This document shows, piece by piece, positions 12,540 through 22,786 of a stretch of DNA of 64,000 nt. Each line of letters starts with the position of its first letter. The stretch's first letter is position 1. The DNA is from Filosporella fistucella (lineage: Eukaryota; Ascomycota; Leotiomycetes; Helotiales). The position numbers and the translations under genes were made by a program. Location of the stretch: assembly GCA_030077755.1 (NCBI GenBank), contig JAQJZZ010000012.1, forward strand, positions 1,488,001-1,552,000. The letters run 5' to 3'. The notes beneath the pieces are model-generated. The model had not been told where the DNA came from, searched no databases, and saw nothing but the letters and a program-made list of their open reading frames with translations.

Positions 12540-13560
12540 AATGGATTGAATGACGTTGCTTGCCTTTTTGGTGCAGCTGGAACAAGGAAAGCTTGCCATT
12601 TACGCTTCTTAATACTGGCAATATGATCCTCGTTCCCGAAGAATATTCCTAAGCTTTGCAGAAGTCTATAGTGCCTGACATTTTCCTCCCAAAGACATGG
12701 CATTAATGACGCTGATGTAGTCTTCTCAATATCAGAACAAGGAAAGCTTACCATTTACGCCCTATAAGACTCGCTATATGATCTGCTCTCCCGAGGATGG
12801 CTCCTAGAACATGCAGGTGTCTACAGTCCCGAAGAAATGACTTTAATGATCGAGGATGATGCTATTCGACTTCTGGGATTCAAAATATGGAAAGCTTACC
12901 ATGTGCTCTCCTAAGTGCCTTTAAGATCCCCAATCCCGAGCGCTGCTCCTGGAGCGATACTTTGGCGAGGTTATTTTGCGTTCGAGAAGGGTCATAGAAG
13001 GTTTTCTAAAGCAGAGTCAACGGTTGGGCAGCGATCCCATGAGTAAAGAAACTCGATTTCTTAGGTATAGTAAGTTTATAAAACGACTTTGATAACGATA
13101 ATGACGTTATACTATCGAGGAATAGTAAGCTTTGGTAGTGAAACAGTACCGTGCAAACCTACAATCGAGACGGTGGACGGACAATAGAAGACTGCGATCC
13201 CTTGAGTAAGGAAAACCTTTTCTTTTGTGAGTGTATAAAATGATTCTGATAAGTGAATGACGTCGTTTGGCCTCGAGTAGTAATGTTTTGATGGAAAACA
13301 ATACTTTGCAACTTGCAATCGATAAGATAGCTATACTGCGATCCCTTGAGTAACAAAACTCTTTTCTTTTCTAAGGGTGTAAAATGATGCGAATAGCCTC
13401 AGTGACGTCGACAAATAGTAAGCTTTGAGAGAGAAACAATGCCCTGCAACTGACATTCGGGACGGCAGATCATATCAGCACGATAACGCATACAGACCAC
13501 GATCCCTTGAATACCTTAAAAATCCTTCTCGCAAGTGTTCTACATCAAGGATTCAAGATC
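12540..13560. repeat. Degenerate tandem array, period about 150 bp
   Basis: At least six diverged units can be lined up by eye. The left half has 'ggaaagcttgccatttacgc' near 12584, 'ggaaagcttaccatttacgc' near 12740 and 'ggaaagcttaccatgtg' near 12889. The right half has 'gcgatcccttgagtaa'-like starts at 13031, 13194, 13338 and 13499. A TGACG or TGAT core recurs at 12551, 12707, 12847, 13102, 13258 and 13403. Spacings run 140-163 bp. The right units also share 'aaaatgat', 'agtaagctttg' and a 'gaaacaat' box. No open frame persists. It looks like an old satellite or minisatellite of nucleosome-like period; its origin is unknown. Confidence 0.65.
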
Positions 13561-15196
13561 CAGAGCATGAAGTCAGCATATGATTCTGGAAGTCCATCGC
13601 TGCTGAAAAATATGCACGATGACCCAATAAGAGCCCAAATGCAGGTTTCACAACAGATTTATGCAGCATCCATCGTCAGACTGGCATGACAGAGTTGAGC
13701 CACCGCCACAAACGAAACATCTGTGCGTCGAAAACAGAGTTTAGCGCTGCATAATAACACATGGTGATATACTGCTAAAATGTGCAAGAAATGTGTCAAA
13801 GTGTGGAAGCGAAGACATGTCTGTTCGCTGAGCCATGGGATAGCACGGGCGGTTTTCGATGTATAATGTGTTTCTAGCTCTGTTTCTGACGGTTGTGAGG
13901 CAGTTCGTGTTGAGAAAACGGTCGCGAGGTTTGGTGTGGCAGAGGGATGATAGGTGGCGGCTATGAAGAGTGGTTTGAGGGATTGCCCGATGAGGTTGCT
14001 TGCAAGGTTAGGTCGATAGGTGAGGCAGAAGGGTGTAAAAGATGGTAGCCAACCAGTGGCAAAGTCACCGAATCTTCTTCGCCTCACATGGCCTGCCCTG
14101 ACTTGCTGTGCATCTACCAAACGAATCAACCTCCCGACACCGCTTCCCCTTTTCTACAATCAAAAGTCAAGATCCCCTTTTTCTTTCCCCTCGCCGATCA
14201 AACATAGATCTGGTGATCGTGTTCGGCACGCTGACCGAAGGAGCGAGTAGCCTTCGAGGGTCTTGAACAGTTCAAGGTTCGCAGTATGGCCGAAGATGTG
14301 TTAGGTGGTTAAGATGCTTCCCATGTTAACTCCCAAAAATAGTGTCGTCGGCATGGTCAGCAAATCCAGAGCCGTGTTTGATCTGTTCGTCCCATCAATG
14401 TAAAACAGATGGCGCACAGGCTGAAGGCGCCGGCAAAACCAGTCCGCCGTAAGCAGAAAAAACAGCTGGACCGGAGAGTAACGGTCTTGGAGAGGCAGTC
14501 AGGCAGTTAGACGCAGTCACGCAGGCAGCGGCATCAGGTAGGTGGAGGCAGAGCAAAGATACGAAGAGGTTGGTGCAGTCACTCAGTGGTAGTGGTGGTG
14601 GTTGTGTTGGTAGAGGTAGAGGTAGAGGCAGAGGTGGATACGGCGGATGTCTTTCTTTGGTGGCCGTGACCCACACGCGTTGCTGCCCGCTCAAAATATC
14701 CGGGAGCGTTAGTGAAAATAGGTTTAGGGTCAACTTTCAGTAGGGGGGTCATCTACCTGTACCTAGCGTTGGCTCCTGCTCATGCTCCAGCTCCAGCTCC
14801 TGAATCCTGCCACCCTGCCTTGTCAGTTTCCCAGGCCAGGGGACCCTCACCATCGAAGACCAGCATCAAAATACACCAATGACACGACCATCTTCGACCT
14901 CTTGCGAGTCCTTCCCAGTCGTGGCCAGCCCTGCAACGGCCGCTTACTGGTGGATGCCCTCTTCCAGAGCTCACAGCCTCGAGTAGAGCTGCATGCCAGC
15001 CTGTTGCTGCTGCTGCAAGAATTTACACACAAGTGCCAGTGCCAGATGGTGGTGCCGATGCTGGTGCTGGTGGGGGAACCATCAGTCTATCAATCCATTC
15101 ATGGTCCATGATGCTGATGAACTGATAGAACCAGTTTGCAATCTGTCAGTCTGCCAGGCCTGCCTGCGTGCTTGCCTTCCTTCAGGTCTTGCTATG

Positions 15197-15921
15197 CACA
15201 CCTCATTCTCACACCTTACTTACCGGAGACCGGGCTGGGAATATTTAGACCTTTTACCACAACCACACCAAGATCAAATCTAACCAGCCAGTCAAAAGGC
15301 ATTTTCCGCATCCCGCATGCCATCGAAGGGGTGCGTTTCTTGACACCACTCACGCAACAACCAAGCAACTTTCTCCGTCTGCCTCCTACTATACTACCCT
15401 CCCTCCTCCATATATTCCTGACTCTTGCAACACACTACACACTCTATTCCCACATAAAGGAACTCGTCTGCCCATCTCTTCTCAATCTTTCTGACTTTCT
15501 CAAATTTTACTCCGACCCGCTCATCACTTCGGCACGTTTTTGCTCTAAACTATTCGGACTTGCTACTACTATTGTGCAATATCGCTACGCGGTTCGGAAG
15601 CACTCAAAGGAGCATTAATTTGAAACGACGACCTCCTGACAGACTTGGTCCCCAACAAAGACTCTATTTTTGCTCCACCGTTGCTCTACATATATTACTT
15701 CCTCCAATCAATCCTTATCTATACCTCCCTTCAATTACATTTGTAGGGTTGGATAGTGCTCTAACTTCTGAGATATACAACTTATACAACAAAGCCCCAG
15801 TCTATTGTGCACACGCAAATTCAGTATACGCACGCAGGGAGTGTGAGATATTTGCCAAGAAGGTACCGGCGATCAAGTGGCATTTCCAATTGTTTCAGGA
15901 TTATAGAATTGGAAATTCAAA
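15197..15921 (+). promoter_or_regulatory. Long, ATG-depleted 5' leader
   Basis: Between 15197 and the start codon at 15922 the plus strand contains a single ATG, at 15317. It opens an 8-codon uORF (ATG 15317, stop TGA ending 15343). The next 578 nt contain no ATG, where about nine would be expected by chance. The stretch is pyrimidine rich. The last 50 nt form an imperfect hairpin containing the main start codon (15877-15928). Confidence 0.5.
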
Positions 15922-17433
15922 ATGCCACTTATTACGAATACCCTCCCTGCGAGGGAGAACGTCGAACCGTTTCAGGATTCTTCCCTTCATGTTCAGCACA
16001 AAGAAGAAGTGAGGGAACAAAAGGACAAAGACAACGGATACGACGACTTTCAAGAGTTCGACGACGAGTGTGTAGACAGCGACATGGAGGGTTCAATATT
16101 ACATCGTCCGCGGCCGAAAAAGCGTGTTCAACCTCCAGCCTTGCCAGCCAGGAGTGACAAAAGAGCTTCCAAGATATTGGAGAGCGTGATGAAGGAGTTG
16201 CAGAGTTTGGACGGGACAGAGAACAAAGATGACAGTGTGTCAATGCTACAAGAATCGGATCCACACGAGCTATACCTTTCCAGCGAAGAAGATGCCAGCC
16301 TTTCCGATGACTACGAAGATTCAGATTCTCTCGTCGATGATGAGGAAGAGTCTGAGGTCGCAGAATCTAGGGAGTCGACATCGAGGTCTTCGAGGAGGAA
16401 ATCACAAGAGGATACCGCGAGAGTGGTTTCTTTCATGGTTGTCGGGAAGCCGCAAATTGTTGATATTTATATCCCATCGAATCATACTTCGCCGGTGGAC
16501 TTGATACCTTCGCGGCACTCAATGAACCTCGATGCTCTATCGTCCCTCACAAAAGCTCCGTCAGCTATCAAGACCTCTCCTTCGAAACCCACCTCGCGGC
16601 GACCTGCACCACTGAAACTATACCCTTCCTCCATGCGCCGCATGTCTATTTCGAGTACCCTTTCTTCATACACAAATAGCAGCAACCACAGTGGGCCAAC
16701 CAACGCATCTATGACAAACCTCTCCACAATTTCCAGCTCCCACTCTGGAGGTACTACCAATCTTCCTCCTAGGAAATCAAGTCGTTTGGCACTAAATATG
16801 GCATCAATTGTCACCTCCCTCAGTAACAAATCGAGCAAAAATACCAACAGTCTCTCCGCTTCCACCTTCTCCGCCTCTTCCACCCATTCCTTCCTTGATT
16901 CCGATCCCTATGCTCAACACGCCACCCACAACCTCCCTGTTTCTCCTACTGAGACCTCCACCCCTTTGACACCAAAGACGCCAACAAGTGCAGCACAATG
17001 GGCCAAAGGACTTGGTCGGTCCCTCACCAGAGCTCGTAAACCAAGCATGCCCAAACTCTCCCTTGCGTACTCCAACTCAAGTTCGAATTCCAACTCTAAC
17101 CTCTCTGCGCCCGTCACTAATCCTGGAGCCTCAACATCCTACTCAAATCGATCCTCTAGTCTTGCACGTATAACGTCGAACCCTGAGCCACCTACTCCCA
17201 AAGAATTCGACGAGAAGAGGCGCCAATCTATTTTTGGGCTTGAAGACACTGGTGTTAAGAGAAGTGAGACAGCGCCTGTGGTGCAGAGTCCTAAAGATGC
17301 ACCAGTGAGATACGAAGATATCATGAAGAGTGTGATTAGAGCGCCGCCACCCATACCGTTGAGCGTTAGCGCGAAGGATGGAAGAAAGAGTTTTAGTCTG
17401 GGACTGGGAAGGAAAAAGAGTGTTAAGAGGTAG
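15922..17433 (+). CDS. Conserved-looking low-complexity protein, 503 aa, function unknown
   Basis: Single-exon frame from ATG 15922 to TAG 17433. I do not recognise a named family. Residues 30-150 are acidic (runs such as DDFQEFDDECVDSDME, and SSEEDASLSDDYEDSDSLVDDEEES), with a basic patch RPKKRVQ between. A short motif VVSFMVVGKPQIVDIYIP (about residues 168-185) looks like the only ordered conserved element. The rest (190-503) is Ser/Thr/Asn/Pro-rich with many SP/TP sites and RKPS/RRMS basophilic kinase-like sites, ending in a Lys/Arg-rich tail (LGRKKSVKR). This composition fits a heavily phosphorylated regulatory protein. The gene has an unusually long leader with one uORF and a hairpin over the start codon, suggesting translational control (inference). 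Confidence 0.75.
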   Translation: MPLITNTLPARENVEPFQDSSLHVQHKEEVREQKDKDNGYDDFQEFDDECVDSDMEGSILHRPRPKKRVQPPALPARSDKRASKILESVMKELQSLDGTENKDDSVSMLQESDPHELYLSSEEDASLSDDYEDSDSLVDDEEESEVAESRESTSRSSRRKSQEDTARVVSFMVVGKPQIVDIYIPSNHTSPVDLIPSRHSMNLDALSSLTKAPSAIKTSPSKPTSRRPAPLKLYPSSMRRMSISSTLSSYTNSSNHSGPTNASMTNLSTISSSHSGGTTNLPPRKSSRLALNMASIVTSLSNKSSKNTNSLSASTFSASSTHSFLDSDPYAQHATHNLPVSPTETSTPLTPKTPTSAAQWAKGLGRSLTRARKPSMPKLSLAYSNSSSNSNSNLSAPVTNPGASTSYSNRSSSLARITSNPEPPTPKEFDEKRRQSIFGLEDTGVKRSETAPVVQSPKDAPVRYEDIMKSVIRAPPPIPLSVSAKDGRKSFSLGLGRKKSVKR

Positions 17434-19435
17434 TCTTGCTAGCTCGAGCTGCTACACCTGGGAGATGGATTCTGCCATTGCGACATCGATCATTTTCAGC
17501 CTTTGAAAGGCAGGGCTGGATACACGATCCCATCATATTGTCTTTCCATCATATTTCCTCATTCAGCATACATTTCGCAAGGCGTTCACGGCTAGGCTAG
17601 TCAGGGTATTTTTTTTGGGGGTACTACACGGCGTTTGATACCACTTTCCTTTTTCCAGTGTGGGGAAGAACGTATATACATATTCCCTCTTTTTAGTTCA
17701 TAATGATTGCGAGGTTCTAAGCGTGAGGTTATCCGCTTTTTGCATTGGCATTTTTTTTTTCCCTGAGAAGACGAGAGGAGATTGAGGAGAGATGAAATCT
17801 GAGAGGAGAGCAAGTGTAATTTAGATATATTCATTCATATGGCGGACGGCTGGCATGGGAGCCATGGTGGGAAAAGGAATGAATTGAGTTACACCACTTA
17901 CTTCGACCTTCTACTACATTATTGTGATATTATGATCTGTTCAAATTTTCTAATACACGCATCCCACAATAAAGGGAACCTGAAAAACTATAGCTATGGT
18001 GTCGCCCAAAAACTATAGATATGCAGGGTAACATGTCGCGTCCACACAAGTGAGTGGGGTTGGAATAGCGGATGTAATATTACTTGACATAATACTCCTC
18101 CAAAGCTTACGAATTTCAAATCACCGCTTGAACAGATTCTATTCCCATCGTAATAAAATGTCATGGAACAAAAGTATTAAATCAAATGTAATATAATAGT
18201 AAGTCAATTAGAGTTTCGACACATTACTACATTATTATGATCTACAACCCCCTCTTGCGGTAGTCGTCAGCTTCTCCTCCCTTAAATTCCATCCGTTGAG
18301 TATGCTCTGCTTAGAGCTACCTGTCATTTTACCTCGAAATCAAGGCATATTGTCCTGTCTTTTCTCTGCCCTTAGTGGTAAGGAAAATGATACTCTGTGC
18401 AGTGGGGGAAAGTTGTTTGCCAGGTTTAAAAAGTGACTGAATATGAAAACGAAAATGAGGAAGGGAAACAGAGGTGTCATAAGATCATCTAAAATTTCTC
18501 ATTTTTTTCTCACACTAATCTGAGATAGGATGGGTTGCGTTGGTACATACCGCAGTAGAAGTTGGAGAAGGTACAGAGAAATGTGCACAAAAGCAAAAAC
18601 TAGGAGGGATATTGCAGTGATATACATATAGAATGTATAATACCCTGACAGCGGTGATCTACCTACTTGCGTTTATGTCCCAGTGCGTTGGCTTGCAGAT
18701 GTTTCAGAGTTAGGTTAGCTGGAATTGAGAGAAGAGAGGGAAGAGTTTCCACCACTTGAATCTGTTTGTATATGGGTTGGGAGGGAAGTAGTGTGTTGTG
18801 TTGTGTTATGTTTGGGTTAGTGGTGAAAGGGAGTGTGGGGAGAGGGAAAGGATAAATACTTAGGGCGAGATGGATGGTGGGTTAGGTTCCGTTCTCACTT
18901 GGGAAGTGCTCTAGAGACGGCTTTTGGTAAGAGGGGTTCGAATAGTTTGGATTGGGATCTTGGTTATTGTTTGGATGTGGGGATATAGAGAGTGGGTATT
19001 TTGAGGGAGGAATTGTTCGTGGAGATGAGAGGGGGTATGTACGATAGATGGTATTAGATCAACATGTATTTGGGGGAGAGGAAGATCCTGCGTTTTCGAA
19101 ATTGAAATTGGATTCCAGCACTTGAGGAACTTGCTAGATATCAGATTGGATCAGAAAGTGGATATCAGGTTCACTTGCACTGCACAAATAAAGTGAAGTT
19201 TGAGCAAAGTGAAAATGTAAAGTCCCATTTCAAGGTCAGCAGTCCAGTCATGTGACAAACCTAATTTCGCCCGTCCATCGTCATGAATTTCATACCTCAG
19301 GTTTCAGGCCTGGAAAATTCGCTTAGCTCCCACAACGATATTCCCAAAATAATTTCAAGATCACGAATCTCGAAATTTCTAACGACACTTCGACAACCAT
19401 TTCCCACGACCAGCGCCATCCATCAATCCCTCGAG
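17434..19435. other. Gene-free interval
   Basis: 2 kb between the 503-aa gene and uL4. It has a probable 3' UTR with A/T runs (poly-T near 17751), then AT-rich sequence and a purine-rich stretch near 18700-19100 (many gagggaag and gggtgg motifs). The uL4 promoter occupies the last ~200 bp. No gene-like frame or repeat family was seen. Confidence 0.5.
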
Positions 19436-20831
19436 ATGGCATCCAGACCAACCGTCACCATCCTGTCCGCCGATGGCTCTGCCAGCGGCGCGACCCACCC
19501 TTTGCCAAAGGTACGATTCCTGATATAAAATGGATATGCGAAATTTTCCCCGCAGAGGGCTTGGAAAGATCTGGGAAGGGAATTGAATATCGAAGAGAGG
19601 AATTGGTTAGGATCTTTGCTGATGGGTTCGATTAGGTCTTCACTTCCCCAATCCGACCAGATATCGTTCAGACTGTTCACACTGGAATGGCCAAGAACAA
19701 GCGTCAACCATATGCTGTGAGCGAGAAGGCTGGTCACCAAACTTCTGCTGAGTCTTGGGGAACTGGTGAGCATATTCTTTTTATAATTGAATGAGATATT
19801 GGGAATCTTCTTGGGGATTGGATCGGCGCATTGGGAAGAGAAGAATGAGCTGGGCTAATTCATACAGGTCGCGCTGTCGCCCGTATTCCTCGTGTCTCTG
19901 GTGGAGGAACTCACCGTGCTGGACAAGCTGCTTTCGGTAACATGTGCAGATCCGGTCGTATGTTCGCTCCTACAAAGGTCTGGAGAAAGTGGCACCAAAA
20001 GATCAACCTTGGTCAGAAGTGAGTGTTTCAATTCTTCAGATACACACATATACTAATCATACAAGGCGATATGCTACCGTTTCCGCCTTGGCTGCTTCCT
20101 CCGTCCCTGCTCTCCTCCTCGCCCGTGGTCACCAAGTCTCTACCGTCCCAGAAGTTCCTCTCGTTATCAACTCCGAGGTCTTCTCCGCTGGAAAGATTGC
20201 CCGCACATCCGCCGCTCTCGGTCTCTTGAAATCAGTCGGTGCATCCGCAGATGTCGAGAAGGTCAAGAACAGCCGCAAGCTTCGCGCAGGAAAGGGTAAG
20301 CTTCGTGGACGCCGTCACCGTCAAAGACGTGGTCCTCTCGTTGTCTATGACCCAGAAGTAGACGGCAAGGAGCTCGCTCTTGCTTTCCGCAACATCTCAG
20401 GTGTCGAGACCTCTTCCGTCTTCGCCCTAAACCTCCTCCAACTCGCACCAGGTGGACACCTCGGCCGATTCATCATCTGGACCTCCGCCGCCTTCAAAGC
20501 CCTAGATACCATCTACGGCAGCACAACCTCTCCTTCAGACCTGAAGAAGGATTTCCTCCTTCCCAGCCCAGTCGTTCACCAAGCTGATATTGGCCGTCTG
20601 ATCAACTCCTCCGAACTGCAATCCGTCATCCGTGCCGCCATCGGCCAAGCACGCACCAAGCGCGCCGGTGTCCAGAAGAAGAACCCTCTGCACAACAAGC
20701 AAGTTCTCCTCCGTCTGAACCCGTACGCAGCAGGCTACAGCAAGGACAAGATCGGAACCAAGGGATTGGATGCTGGTAAGCCGGAGAGAGCTGCGAAGAC
20801 ACCTTTTGCGGCTGTCTTGAAGCAGGATTAG
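19436..20831 (+). CDS. RPL4: 60S ribosomal protein L4 (uL4)
   Basis: Structural protein of the cytosolic large ribosomal subunit whose long loop lines the nascent-peptide exit tunnel. Four exons: 19436-19510, 19636-19765, 19868-20018 and 20066-20831. Three GT-AG introns (125, 102 and 47 nt) fall in the 5' third, typical of ribosomal protein genes. The product is 373 residues, close to the fungal family length of about 360-375. Family sequence is unmistakable: [60 protein letters not shown] and [14 protein letters not shown]. The Gly/Arg-rich [15 protein letters not shown] segment is the tunnel loop. The start ATG (gagATGgc) gives [10 protein letters not shown]. Very secure. Confidence 0.97.
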
Positions 20832-22786
20832 AGAGAGGGCTTTTAGAGGCGTTTTTTCTGCTGTTTCTTCGTTTGCTTGGCTCTGTGAATGCCTACCTAT
20901 CTGTCTGTTAGCTTGGGATGGGTAGGTGTGCTGGTGGGGGATGGGATATGAATCTCGTTTTCCGGGGCATGTACTGGCTGATTACATAGCGTAATGAAGT
21001 CGGATGAATTCATATTGGGTGTATTTGTGAATTATGTGATACAAACCTTTTTGCGATTGGGCAATTCTTGCCTGAGGTTGCATTCTTGGGGAGGTCAGCT
21101 GAAGTGAGGGGCACGATTACAATAATGTTTTTGCAAAGCTGTGCTCTTCTTCCTCTGCTACCTCATATCCCTCTCGGCTTCACGTTATTTCCAACATTCT
21201 TCTTGTACCTTGCAAGCTTGTACGGAGCGCTGTCTCCATCTCAATCCATCTTTTTTGGCTGTTGTCACCCTTCAGACTTTCTCGGAACCTCCCCCTATCT
21301 TTCAAACTTGCTGCAAAGCTCACTCTTGTCCCCATTCCCGCCGGTTGTCCTCTTTTACAGCTTCAAATTACATCGGTATTCGGTATTCCGCTGCCACCAT
21401 TTTTCTCTCACTGCTACCCCAACTATCCCTGCTTTCGTAACGTTCTCTTCTACTCGATCTTTCGACTCTTACCTACCTGCCTTACTCCTGCTGTCTTGAT
21501 CTCATCCTCAACAAATGATCGTCCACTACCTCCGTCCAGATTCCACTCTCCGAGAACCCGATTGGACCCACCCTCCTAGGCCTCATATTCCTATTCTTGT
21601 TTCTCTCAACATTCACAAGTCACAAAGTCCTTGCTCGTCTGATCCATTTTTAAAGCGTCCATCCTTGGGTACTGCGATAGCAATCAGCTTACTTTCACCC
21701 AGAATCGTGTATTATGCTTTTCCATAATAGCACAGCAAAATTGTACCCTTCTCATTATCACTGCTTCGATATAATATAGGAGTGAAATAATTGTACAGTA
21801 ATAGTCTAAATAATCTTCAGGCTAAGCCAAACTTCTGAACTACGTCTCCGAAGAAAAATTAGTACAAAAAACATGAGACCTATCTCTATCACCAAATTAA
21901 TCTCTAAATGGACCTATTGAAATCTCTCTACCACTTCTGCTTCACTACCAAATGATTACAGACTCTCCTTCCATTCCTGCGCATATCTCACAATACTCAT
22001 CGTCAACTCAGCTTTTTGCCTCTCAACCTATTGCCGTAATGTCGAAACCCTCAACCTTCAACCTCCACCTTCCACGGAACGTTCGTGGATCCCAGGGTCC
22101 AGATCACACAGCTAGCTTCTCATGCTCTCTATTTCGAAACATACAGACATCAATGGATCCGCACTCAAACTTGCCAATGTTTGAATGTTTGAATAGCTTC
22201 ACATATAAATACATAAGATGAGGCTGCGAGCGGGTTTTCTCGACAACCAGTTGAGAGAAGGAATTCGTATGCTGAACTAATACGGCATTGTTTCCAACAA
22301 CGTGAATTGGAAAAGCATCAATCATCTGTACGGTGTTAAGCACAGGAACAGTGAGGGATCGGTAAGATCTCCGTCACGTCTGTAAGGTTTCGATTTGGCG
22401 GATGTGAAGATGTCGCGATTTGAGGCAGATAAGTGCCCATAGTTCAGTTCACACGATATGATCGAGATTCTGGCACAATCCACACTACATGCGGAACAGA
22501 ATAGTTGTTTCCACGATTCCTTTCAGAAGAGAAGCTATCTGAACAGGAATGCATTCTTACATTTGTCACATCAGGAAGCAGAAGATAAATTATCTGTTTT
22601 TATTAAAGAATCAAGTCTGATCCAAAGTAATAGCACAATCCACAATTGTGTCTCATCTTTTGCGGCAAGAACATTAATAAACCCCATATGTTCATCATCT
22701 TCGTGCATATGCACACTTGCGTCACCTATCAGGCAAGGATGATGACGCTTTATTTAATATCCATCCCCTTATGCATAACAACCAAT
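20832..22786. other. Mostly gene-free interval with one candidate small gene
   Basis: The uL4 3' UTR, then a pyrimidine-rich 385-nt stretch without ATG (21128-21514) leading into a 70-codon frame (21515-21727, listed separately), then AT-rich sequence. The 143-codon frame at 21068-21499 is made of the pyrimidine-rich tract and is not a credible protein. The 3' UTR of the chromodomain gene lies at the right end. Confidence 0.45.
21515..21727 (+). CDS. Candidate small protein, 70 aa, unrecognised
   Basis: A short ATG-started frame (acaaATGatc) begins directly after 385 nt of pyrimidine-rich DNA that contains no ATG, the same leader pattern seen before the elongase and nmrA starts in this window. 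The product begins MIVHYLRPDSTLREPDWTHP, is Pro/His/Ser rich and ends with a short hydrophobic segment. There is no known family, and no intron is needed. It could instead be the first exon of a gene whose remainder I cannot see, or a non-coding transcript. Confidence 0.2.
   Translation: MIVHYLRPDSTLREPDWTHPPRPHIPILVSLNIHKSQSPCSSDPFLKRPSLGTAIAISLLSPRIVYYAFP

Larger units (their letters stand above)
11273..15921. other. Large gene-free interval: degenerate array and long leader
   Basis: 4.6 kb without a supportable protein gene. The elongase 3' UTR occupies the first few hundred bases. A degenerate tandem array sits at 12540-13560. Between 14400 and 15100 there are simple purine/pyrimidine motifs, including GAGGTA repeats near 14596-14632 and CTCCAG repeats near 14780. 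From about 15200 to 15921 the sequence is a pyrimidine-rich leader for the gene at 15922. Frames at 12365-12754 (minus), 13659-14129 (minus) and 15136-15618 (plus) have no family features and fall in repeat or leader sequence. Confidence 0.5.

Noticed and set aside
12365..12754. 129-codon minus-strand frame
   Set aside because: It lies in the degenerate tandem array; the frame is not kept in the other units.
13659..14129. 156-codon minus-strand frame
   Set aside because: The composition looks random, there is no recognisable motif, and no ATG-poor leader precedes it.
15136..15618. 160-codon plus-strand frame before the 503-aa gene
   Set aside because: It starts at a non-ATG codon and consists of the pyrimidine-rich leader of the downstream gene.
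18930..18960. A GGGTTCGAAT string like a tRNA T-arm
   Set aside because: No matching D-arm, anticodon arm or acceptor stem could be folded around it.
21068..21499. 143-codon plus-strand frame rich in Leu, Phe, Ser and Pro
   Set aside because: A pyrimidine-rich leader tract reads as such residues in any frame; frames 2 and 3 are also open.
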